Assembly: GCA_963920575.1 (NCBI GenBank)
Contig: OY986966.1
Location: forward strand, 23,713,717-23,777,716
Length of the DNA stretch: 64,000 bases
Origin: Narthecium ossifragum
Lineage: Eukaryota > Streptophyta > Magnoliopsida > Dioscoreales > Nartheciaceae
Reading direction: 5' to 3'
The position numbers and the translations under genes are program-made. Positions 1 to 9,564 of the stretch are shown here, one piece after another (within the stretch, counting starts at the first letter, position 1; the number at the start of each line of letters is the position of its first letter). Below the pieces are notes generated by a model. It searched no databases and was not told the origin of the DNA. It saw only the letters and a list, made by a program, of their open reading frames with translations.

Positions 1-997
1 CCGGCAGTCAGTATATGTCATGGGCATTAGATGCTAAACTGCATCTAAATGCAGGAAATTTGGGACACAATTCAAGAGGGGAATTTTGCCACAATCAGTG
101 AACGAGCCAGTGCCTTAATCTTCCTAAGACATCATCTTAATGAGGACCTAAAAAATGAGTATCTTACAATAGAGGATCCTTTCATCCTTTGGAAAAACTT
201 AAAAGATTAACTTAAAAGATAGATTCGACCACCTTAGAACCATTATCTTACCAAGTGCCCGCTATGATTGGATTCACTTGAGGTTGCAAGATTTTAAGAG
301 TATTAGTGAATATAACTCTGCTTTACATAGAATTACTTCCCGATCATAGCTTTGTGGAGAAACTATCACTGATCAAGATAAGCTTGAAAAAACTTATTCT
401 ACCTTTCATGCATCTAACATTATCCTGCAGCAACAATATAGGCAACATGGATTTCAAAAATACTCTGAGTTAATTGATGCATTATTAAGAGCTGAGAAAC
501 ATAATGAGATCCTACTGAAAAACCACGAGTCTCGTCCCTCTGGATCTGCACCATTCCCTGAAGCGAATGCTAATACCCATCATAGACACCACCATGGGCG
601 TGGACGTGGTCGTGGACGAGGGTGAGGGCGTGGGCGTGCTCGAGATAATGATAGGTTTCATTATTATCGCGAAGGATACAATGCCTCTCAACCCCTCCCT
701 AAAAATGATCAAGTAGGAAATAAAAAGAGAAAAGAACCTGAAGGTGGAACCTCTAAGAAGAATGATGATGAATGCTACCGATGTGGAGGAAAAGGGCACT
801 GGTCTCGCAACTGTCGTGCGCCAAAGCATGTTGTGGAACAGCACACAGCAAGAGGAAAGAAAAAATGTGTTGAAACAAACTTTACAGATTTCGATGGCAT
901 GGCTGATACTCCATTTCCTGAAGCCCCCATAGTTGGTACATCTCTGGATGTATCAGATTTTCTCATAGGATCTGAGGAATGGATGGACACGAACTAG
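1..997 (+). pseudogene. Ty1/copia gag remnant (UBN2-type, CCHC knuckle)
   Basis: This is the capsid-like gag of a copia retrotransposon, entered part-way by the window start. The frame reads YMSWALDAKLHLNA near 10-55 and then ISERASALIFLRHHLNEDL, the usual look of copia UBN2 gag. A CCHC zinc knuckle (C-YR-C-GGKG-H-WSRN-C) lies at 773-814, and gag ends at a TAG at 995-997. The gene is broken: there is a frame slip near 60-90, a short repeat of ttaaaagat with a stop near 200-225, an in-frame TAG near 349 and a TGA in the Arg/Gly-rich stretch near 622. It belongs with the pol pieces that follow. Seen: motifs and stops. Inferred: it was one gag before decay. Confidence 0.8.
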
Positions 998-1101
998 AAT
1001 TATGTATTATGTTTTTATCTACCGCTATGTACTGATGTTTTCCTAAGTAGTTAGCTGTCTTCCTATGTATCTTTGAATGACTTCAAGTTTATGCATATCC
1101 T

Positions 1102-3600
1102 ATGAATGCATGTATTGTTCTAATTGTTTCTCAGATGGATGGCGATGCATGTCTTGCAGACAGTGCAACAACAAACACGATCCTCCGAGATCGTAAGTAC
1201 TTCTCACAGTTAACGTTAAAAGAATCAAATGTTAATACAATATCAGGTCCAGCATACTTGATTGAAGGCTCCGGAAGAGCCACCATAGTTTTGCCCAGAG
1301 GAACAAAACTATCTATTGATGATGCACTATACTCCACTAGATCCAGAAGAAATCTACTCAGTTTCAAGGATTTACGTCGTAATGGATATCATATGGAAAC
1401 GACGAATGAAACTGGTGTAGAGTATTTGTGCATCACACTTACAGTTTCATGTCATAAGCATGTGCTTGAGAAGCTTCCTGCCTTTTCTTCTGGTCTATAT
1501 CATACGAAAATAAGACCAATAGAATTACATGCTGTGATGCACCGGAAGTGGTCTAATCCAAAGGAGTTTATGCTTTGGCATGATCGACTTGGTCATCCTG
1601 GCTCGATGATGATGCGTCGAATCATTGAAAATTCTCATGGGCATAGCCTTAAGAACCAGAAGATTCTTTTGGCCAGTGAATATTCATGTGCTTCTTGCTC
1701 TCAAGGAAAACTAATAGTAAGACCATCCCCCTCTAAGGTCACCTCTGAATCCCCAAGTTTTTTAGAGAGAATTCAAGGTGATATATGTAGACCCATTCAT
1801 CCCTCAAGTGGACCATTTCGAAACTTCATGGTCTTAATAGATGCATCCACTCGGTGGTCATATGTATGTCTTCTATCCACTCGTAACATTGCTTTTGCTA
1901 AACTTTTAGCTCAGATCATTCGGTTACGAGCTCAGTTCCCAGACTATCCCATCAAGACAATTCGTCTTGATAATGCTGGTGAGTTTACATCTCAAGCATT
2001 TTTAGATTATTGTGTATCAGTAGGGATAAATGTGGAACACCCTGTTGCACACACACATACCTAGAATGGCCTAGCAGAATCACTTATTAAACGTATCCAA
2101 CTGATAGCTAGACCATTGCTTATGAAGTCCAAATTACCTGTATCAGCTTGGGGACATGCTGTATTACATGCAGCATCTTTGATCCGAGTCAGGCCATCTG
2201 CATATCATAAATTTTCACCGGTGCAACTTGTGTTTGGCCAACAATCAAGTATTTCTCACTTAAGGATTTTTGGATGTGCTGTCTATGTTCCAATTCCTCC
2301 ACCTCAGAGAACCAAGATGGGTCCTCAACGTCGACTGGGTATCTACGTTGGTTTTGATTCTCCTTCTATCATTAGGTATCTAGAGCCTTTAACAGGAGAT
2401 TTGTTTAGAGCACGTTTTGCTGACTGTCATTTTGATGAGTCAGTTTTCCCACCATTAGGGGGAGACAAGAAGAAGCCAGAAGCTCAAAATGAAATTATAT
2501 GGAACAATTCGACATTCTCTCATCTTGATCCTAGGACAAGTCAAACTGAACTCGAAGTTTAGAAAATTATACATTTGCAGAAGATTGCGAATCAGATGCC
2601 TGATGCATTTACTGATTCACATCGAGTGATGAAATCACATATTCCAGCTGCAAATGCTCCAGCTCGGATTAATGTTCCTGAAGAGCAATCTGATGATCCT
2701 AAAGCATGTGAATCTAAAGTACGCCAGAAGCGTGGGAGACCTATTGGCGCCAAGGATAAGGTCCCAAGGAAAAGAAAGACACAAGGACAAACTGGCCATA
2801 AGGTTAATACTCCTGAAGAGATTAACAAACATGATGTTTGTATTCCAAATATGAATCGATTCGGAAAGACACCTCCCGAAGAGGTTCAAGCACCTCCCGA
2901 AGAGGTTCAGGCACCTCCTGAAGAGGTCCAAATATCTGAAAATCATGAGATCTCGATAAATTGTGTGCACACTAAGAAAAAGTGGAATAGAAATGAAATT
3001 GTTGTTGACAACTTATTTGCATATGCAGTTGCTATTGACATTACCAGAAGTAATGAAGAATTTGAGCCAAAATCCGTCGAAGAGTGTCGAGGTAGAATTG
3101 ATTGGCCAAAATGGAAAGAAGCTATTCAAGCTGAATTAGATTTGCTGGCTGAACAAAATGTTTTTGGACATGTAGTCCAGACACCGGAAGATGTCAAGCC
3201 AGTGGGATACAAATGGGTATTTGTGCGCAAGAGAAATGAGAAAGATGAAATAATGCGATATAAAGCACGGCTTGTAGCACAAGGTTTCTCACAGAAACCT
3301 GGTATAGACTACGAGAAGACATATTCTCCTGTGATGGATGCAATAACCTTTCGCTTCTTGATTGGTTTAGCAGTCTCAGAAAGACTAGATATGCATCTAA
3401 TGGACGTAGTCACGGCATACTTGTATGGGTCACTAGATAGTGACATTTATATGAAAGTCCCTGAAGGACTTAAATTGCCTGAAGCAAATAAATCTCAGGA
3501 TCTGTATTCTATCAAACTTCAAAGATCTTTATACGAGTTAAAGCAATCTGGCCGGATGTGGTACAATCGGCTCAGTGAGTATCTTCTAAAAAAAGGATAT
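1102..3600 (+). pseudogene. Ty1/copia pol, first part: protease, integrase, N-terminal reverse transcriptase
   Basis: This is the pol polyprotein of the same copia element. The protease site is LADSATT (D-S-A) near 1155. The integrase zinc finger starts at HDRLGHPG near 1580 and ends at CASC near 1690. The catalytic core runs from GDICRPI to LDNAGEF near 1966. The reverse transcriptase begins near 3090 (WKEAIQAEL, YKARLVAQGF, DVVTAYLYGSL). The gene order PR-INT-RT is diagnostic of copia. In-frame TAG codons stand at about 2062 and 2560. The sequence stops at 3600, where an Athila-like LTR begins; the frame resumes at 14662 after the insertion. It is clearly inactive. Confidence 0.92.
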
Positions 3601-5176
3601 TGACGCGCCCAAACCACTCGTCGTTAAAAGTGACTAGGGCGTCAAAGATTACAATTTATACCGAATCCTAACTAACTACTACGTAGCTAGCGAGAGTCCG
3701 GGTCGATCCGCAGGGAAATGAGAAATGACTAACGTACTCGATAGATAACTCCAAACAACTAGCTAAAATGATTTGGGTTTTGGATTAATGACTATTAAAG
3801 TAATTAACTAAGTGAAAAGAAAGATAACTAATATAGAGAGGTCTTGGGATCTCCATTTCATTGTAGGTTCTAATGTAGCCTCCTAAGGAATTGAGGTGTG
3901 TAATCCAATTGGGACGATCGAAACCAAGAAGTCGACAAGCGGGTGGTTAGCCTCACTTATCGCTCAACGGAAGTCGGGTTAGGATCATCCCTCGGAAATA
4001 ATCACATTCACAAAGTCGACGAATGAGTGATTAGCTTCTATCGTCGCTAACGAACCTTCAATTAAAATCGATTCGTCGCAAGAAAAAGATATTGCATGGA
4101 GTCGGGCATTGGATCGAGATGGTTCTAGCACCTCAAATCCAATGCAAGAGAGAGATAGAATGGATCCTTTGATTAGAGAGATAGGGATGGTTCTAGCATC
4201 CCCAATCTCTAATCTAGGGCTAGTAATCCTCCCAATGTCATTGGATGTGTTTCTAGCACATCCAACTCATTGGGGCATAACAACAAACACATATCATGCA
4301 CAAGTCCTAACTCATACCAAAGAAAGGCATTCATCCATTCAACATATGAAATCCATGTCAAAGATAAGGAAATAATGCTCAAATCCATACAATAGATCAA
4401 TCCCAAAGATTACACATCAAAAACCCTAGGAAAACTACAAAAGAATCCTACAACTACATGGAAATGCCAAGATAAAGAAAGTTAGCTACTCATCTTGATT
4501 GGATCCATGGATGGAGGTTGATGAAGCTCCCCTCCCATGGATTCCCTCCAAGAAGTCCTCCTCTCAATTGGGTAAGAAACCTAGAAGGGCTGGAGAAAGA
4601 ACTCCGAGAAGCCCCAAAATCCCCCCTAAGGGGTCTATTTATATTAAACAAGCCTCCCCCACTCGGATTAGATCTGGGCCATTGATTTTGCTCGGCTGGC
4701 ACCAAAGGATCGATCCTCATAGGGTGGAGGATCGATCATGCGCTTCGTGTGATCGCTGATCCCGTGAAGGATCGATCCTTTTCTAGGAAAGGATCGATCT
4801 TTTACTTTTTGAATTCTGGTTGCGCCCCGATGAAGATCGATCCTTCAGTGTGTGAAGATCGATCCTCTAGAATTTGCGTTCTGTCACTGGAAAAATGTGC
4901 AAAAATGATCGATCCTCTCATGACATAGGATCGATCCTTGTTGTCCTGATTGGCTTTGTTTTTGATGTACTTCACAGGATCGATCCTCCTTCAATAAAGG
5001 ATCGATCTTCTTCATAAAAACTGGCCCAAATGACATCGTTTAAGCTCGGAACTTGATCCAATCCTCGTTGAGGGCACTTGTACCTGTAAAAGGGTAAAAT
5101 CCATCAGTAAGGCCTTGCTCGGAGACTAACAAGGCCAAGTTAAAATGGTGATTTATGCACTTTTCACGTCTTATCA
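3601..5176 (-). repeat. 3' LTR of the Athila-like element (1576 bp)
   Basis: It runs from TGACGCGCCC to CGTCTTATCA on the plus strand; sense is minus. It holds ten GATCGATC octamers as five pairs at 4708/4730, 4770/4792, 4835/4857, 4907/4929 and 4978/5000. A TATA-like TCTATTTATATTAAAC lies near 4635 on the plus strand. Short ORFs in it are chance. Confidence 0.93.
4708..5007. repeat. Paired GATCGATC array in Athila-like 3' LTR
   Basis: Ten octamers form five pairs. Within every pair the starts are 22 bp apart; pair starts are 62, 65, 72 and 71 bp apart. Bases next to the octamers are partly complementary across each pair (CCTTCA...TGAAG at 4843-4857), so each pair is an inverted repeat with a loop of about 8-10 bases. 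The array begins about 170 bp from the LTR's sense start, that is, in U3. Confidence 0.93.
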
Positions 5177-5214
5177 CACCCCCTAACTTGAACTTTGCTA
5201 GTCCTCGAGCAAAG
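5177..5214 (-). other. Polypurine tract and conserved pre-PPT block
   Basis: On the minus strand, GCTCGAGGACTAGCAAAG, then AAGTTAGGGGGTG, runs straight into the LTR start TGATAAGACG. The G-rich tract is the plus-strand primer. A second copy of the same kind of block lies at 6397-6430. Confidence 0.8.
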
Positions 5215-5670
5215 CAAAAGAAAAATATCTAGAAGGGAAAAAGAAGAAATAACATACTCATAAAGAGCAATCCCCCGATCAACAATTAGTCACTTCTCAA
5301 GTAGCTTCGGTTCTTATACGATCAAAATTCATTCATATGCACACATAGATTCAAATGCATAACTCCATCCATCAACCCATGGCACAAGTAAAATGCAAAC
5401 GAATAATTCCATCAATAGCATCATTCAAACACTTCAAAGCACTTGAACAAGATTAAAGCTCATCTAAGCAATCCGTGTAGTGAAAGTTGCTACTCAAGTA
5501 TTCGGGGTCTCGTAGTCATTCAAGTAGGGTTCCTATCAAAACTAGACATCCTTAGTGCTTTACACCGGTTGAACAAATGACAAATTTTATTTAAAGTAAA
5601 ATCTTTGTTCTTCTTTCTTTTCTTTTCTCTTCTTCTTTTCTCTTTTTTTTTTCTGACTAAAACCAGTGGT

Positions 5671-6036
5671 CGTGCAATGCCATGATCCCTTAGGCTTTCT
5701 ACTAGCCCCATGTAACAGGATTTAGGCCAGTGACTCCTCGGTCAGATGACCTAAGGGCACTAGGTGTTGAGGCACCCCTCGGGCTTAATTTCCCGAACCT
5801 AGCAGGTCACGAATCACAGCTGACCAACAAGCTTTTATTTGAAACTAGTGTGACCGTGCAATGCCTTGATCCCTTAAGCTTTCTACTAGGCCCATTTAAC
5901 GAGTGTTAGATCAATGACTCCCAAGTCAGATGGCTTTGGGGCATTAGGTGTTGAAGCACCTCTCGGATCTAACTACTCGAGCCTAGAAGGCTACGAATCA
6001 AGACTGGTCACTTTTATTAACCTGGCTCTCGGCCTC
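5671..6036. repeat. Tandem repeat, period about 184 bp, two copies
   Basis: cgtgcaatgcc begins at 5671 and again at 5855. Both copies continue with atccctta, ctttctactag, a tcagatg box, taggtgttga and a ctacgaatc-like end. They are clearly related but diverged. It lies in the 3' region of the Athila-like element. Confidence 0.75.
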
Positions 6037-6396
6037 TAACTTGGCTTCGAACCCTACTACAAGTCATCTCAATCGAGTGTAAATAGCTTTGGACTCCCAA
6101 TCTATCAAGGTCCCCCAATCAACAACTACTTGCCCCCTCATACAAGTGTAAGTGCACAAGTGGATTGGATCACTTAAATGTCCTTAATGCATGGCAAGAA
6201 GAATTAAAGTGGAAGAATAACACTACTCATAAAATGATTTGCCAAATTTTACAAAGCATGAGAATCAAGATGAATTATGCAATAGTCATCCATGCTAGCA
6301 TAAGAGTTGAAATTTTTTCGCATATTTACCAATCGAATAAACGTGTGACTAACTGTAGATCGAACACAGGTTATCCATAAACATGATGCAATCATA

Positions 6397-6430
6397 CCCC
6401 CTAACTTAAGCGGGTTTGTCCTCAAGCACG
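6397..6430 (-). other. Second polypurine-like block inside the Athila-like element
   Basis: On the minus strand, GTGCTTGAGGACAAACCCG, then CTTAAGTTAGGGGG, copies the layout of the block next to the 3' LTR (G..CGAGGACtAgc...AAGTTAGGGGG). Blocks of this kind are common in Athila/Tat elements, and the function is unclear. Confidence 0.6.
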
Positions 6431-7417
6431 GAAGAAGGGTAAAGTGTAGAGATAACCTTGTGACGAAATGGACGAAAATGTAACCTTGACGACAGGTATG
6501 AAAGGAGTTAGGGTCAAGGTTAGTCGTGAAAAACCGTATTGTTGTGATGTCAAAATGTCGTATTTTGCGTTGCTATCCATAGCTCGTATGCCCTGTAAAA
6601 ACATAGAGGAAATACCCACCATAGCATTATGGAAATCAAAGAATAGATATGACAAATTTTGAGAAAAATTGGGCAGCATTCCCTCTATTTATTCAATACG
6701 CCCAAGGGCTGTACAAAGATGCCATTTGCATCCAACATGTTACATTCAAATTAAAATACAGAATTGTAACTACATCCATCTTCATTTACAAGCATCCATC
6801 CACATTCATGTACATATATCCACAGACAGACACATACATTCACAATCAGACAGACACACCCGGGGCACACCCCCATACCAAAAATCATTTATATATATAT
6901 CCACTATCAATGATGTTAACCATATACACAAGTGGAGCAATGGAGTACAAAAAGTTACCCACCCTCCAAACACAAAAAGAGATACACTCCAACCATCCAG
7001 AAAATACCCCTAGATATAGTCTATCATCCCTGAGATGCCGGCTCTGAACAAGTAAACGGATGGGAAGAAGCGAGATCTGTGACAGGTGGAGGAGGAGGGT
7101 GGATGGCGTCGAGACGGGCGAGGATACTCGACGTGACCTGGTGTAGGGCGGCGATGTCCTAGCGTAGGGCGGCGTCGCGCGCGTCTACCGCGTCCAACCG
7201 CTGCAGCACCGCGTCCTGAAATGCCCGATGCTCCCGATAGATCTCACCCATAGTCGGGTGCTCGACAGGCCCGAACTCTGGGGTCGACTGGGTCCTACTG
7301 GGTCTCGGCTGAGGACGAGGATGGCCGGCTCTCCTCATATGGCTAAGGACCTTGCCCCAGGTGGCCTTACCAAAGCGGGCAAACCTGAAGGCCGCGTCCG
7401 AGACAGTAGGCTCACCC

Positions 7418-8445
7418 TCAAGGGACTAGGTCATGGCTAGCGAGAAAAGCCGAAATAAGGCAGGGGTGCGGGACGGGTTTATCGTTAAAACTGGGCGATC
7501 GGTCCCGAACCGCTCCACAATAAAACTGGGACATGTCCTCGATGACCTGCTGGGCCAAGTCGATCGACCACGACTTAGCCAAAAACCATAGTGAACACAA
7601 CCACTTGCTAGTCCTATACTGGGCGTGGCCGGTTTGGTAAATGTTTCGGCGGAAGATATCGTCGATCAACCACATCTGAGGGGGCAGCTCTGCCTGCACA
7701 AATTTGCCCTCTCCTGTGCGATCTGGGTGGAGAAACAGCTGGGTATCAACCTCACGAGGCAGCTCCTCAAGGGTGGCTCGGTGGAGACCAGGGGAGTGGC
7801 GAGGGACACCCAAGAGGGCAGCCACGTCCCGGGCAGTGAATGTGATATCCTCGCCGTCAATGATCGAGGTGAAGCCCAAGCCCCGGCTCGGGGCATCACC
7901 AGCCTCGTCCCTCTCATTACCGCAGGGAATAGCCTTCATGTTCTGGTAGAACATGCAGGCCAGCCGTGGGTAAACAGTGGTGGAGGGGGTGCAGAGGGCA
8001 GCCAGCCGCGGGCTTCCAGTGTGGTGATGGAATCTCGCGCGTGCTTGATGGTGCGGAAGAAGGAGACGTCAAAGGTGTACTCAAGGCGTACCTCCCGTCG
8101 CCACTGCGGATCCAGGCCCCGAACATCAGTGGGCGCAGTGGAGGGCCTGGAGCGCTTCTTCAACTTCTTGGATCGGCGAGGATTGGATGACAAAGGGGCA
8201 GCGGAGGCTTTCCTCTTGGAAGTTGCCGGAGCTGTGGACGAAGTGGCGGGGGCACGCGTGGCACGGACCGGCCGTGTAGAAGGAGAAGATGAATCAGCGG
8301 CCGGCCCAGAGGAAGATGGAGAGGATGCCGGCTGCGAGGATGGTGTGGAAGAAGCTTGCCCGGCTGGAGAGGAAGATGGAGAGGATGCCGCAGCCTTGCC
8401 CTTCCCGGCGGCCTTCTTGATGGCGGCGGTGTGCTTGCGAACCAT
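7418..8445 (-). pseudogene. Athila-type accessory ORF, frameshifted
   Basis: This is the second coding unit of the element, downstream of gag in sense order. The N-terminus (MVRKHTAAIKK) is Ala/Pro/Ser/Lys-rich with a basic run RRSKKLKKRSR that could be a nuclear signal. A domain follows: RREVRLEYTFDVSFF, then LEARGWLP. In a second frame it goes on as TVYPRLACMFYQNMKA, GLGFTSIIDGEDITFTA and DVAALLGVP. This is the pattern of the putative plant transposon protein domain of Athila elements (VYP..V..FY.N). The two halves are in different frames; the shift lies near 7990-8010. A single indel would explain it, so it is probably inactive. Its biochemical role is unknown to me. Confidence 0.7.
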
Positions 8446-8878
8446 GGGAGGTGAGTGGAGAGGATGAGGTTGCCTTGGGGTGAAGTGGAACAACAAAGGT
8501 GGCCGGCGACGACGAGCTTGAAGGATGAGGCGGCACCGGCGGCTCGATGGAAGGTGATGACGAAATGTGGACGGCGCCGGGGTCGATTGAGGGAAGAGGA
8601 GTGAAGGGGAGGGGTAGTGGAGGCACTGGGAGGTGGAGGGCGGCGGCGATTTGCGTCGGAGGCGAAAGGATCCCGCCGATCACGGAGATGTGAGAGGAGG
8701 TGGGGTAAATGTGGGGGACAGGAGCTCGATCGAGAGGTGAAGGGAGGTGAAGGGTGGTTGCGGACACCTTGGGAAGGTCGGCGGTGGTGAAATCCGGCCG
8801 GAGGAGAGGGTGGCGCACCGGTTGGAGGCGGCGAAGAAGAGAAGCGGCGTCCGGGCGAACAGGGGAAGGGGAAGAGAG

Positions 8879-9220
8879 GATCGATCTTAGGGCTTGGGGC
8901 CCTAAGTCGATCTCCCGTGCCTATATATTTTTTTAACCATCCCCGCAAAAGATCGATCTCCTGAGAGAGCAAGATCGATCTTTTGAACACGTGGCAGCAT
9001 CATAACGGTTCTCACTTAAGTCGTGCTGACGTGTATAAGTAAGTAAGATCGATCTTTCTATGCTCAAGGATCGATCATCCAGAAATCATCCCTCTGTCAC
9101 GAATAAATTCGCAAAAATGATCGATCATGGGGTATGGAAGGATCGATCTCTCGCCTCCAGGTTCCAGCGTAAATTCAATCGGACATAAAGGATCGATCCT
9201 CCCCGCTTGGAGGATCGATC
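8879..9220. repeat. Internal array of paired GATCGATC octamers
   Basis: Between gag and the accessory ORF, GATCGATC starts at 8951/8973, 9047/9069, 9119/9141 and 9191/9213. That is four pairs, each 22 bp start to start. A fifth, decayed pair lies at 8879 and about 8905. The pairs recur every 72-96 bp. The same layout occurs in the LTRs of this element. Confidence 0.9.
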
Positions 9221-9564
9221 ATTTATGTACCAATATGCAAAACTGGGCTGAAAACCTGGGAATTCGCCCCACACACCCCAAACATGAATACTAGGCTCCT
9301 TAGGCATTAAAATACCACAATACAAACCTCCAAACCAGACAACACATCAATCATCCCACAAATTCAACATACCATCTTGACATCACAATTATTCCAACAA
9401 AGATCAAATCAAAAACACATCAAAATCAAACATGCAAATAATGGGAAAAACAATCAATCATGCAAAGAAGAAATAACAAACAAATTCAGAAAAATACGAA
9501 GAAAGGATGGGTTGCCTCCCACCAAGCGCTAAATTTACCGTCTCTAGCTCGACACAATGCAAGC

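Larger units (their letters stand above)
5215..7417 (-). other. 3' non-coding region of the Athila-like element
   Basis: No convincing coding sequence. It holds a degenerate twofold tandem repeat (5671-6036), a second PPT-like block (6397-6430) and low-complexity CA/TA-rich sequence near 6780-6900. Short ORFs here lack motifs. Confidence 0.6.

Noticed and set aside
4835..4864. Octamer pair as a microRNA precursor
   Set aside because: The stem is only about 10-13 bp, too short for a plant microRNA hairpin.
4708..5007. Regular spaced repeats that could suggest a CRISPR array
   Set aside because: The units are 8-bp palindromes in a plant LTR, with no conserved 25-40 bp repeat and no cas genes.
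6649..7047. 132-aa plus-strand ORF in the Athila 3' region
   Set aside because: His/Thr/Tyr-rich reading of CA/TA low-complexity DNA on the antisense strand.
8160..8990. 276-aa minus-strand ORF upstream of the accessory ORF
   Set aside because: Pro/Ser/His/Arg-rich frame overlapping the accessory ORF in another phase; no domain.
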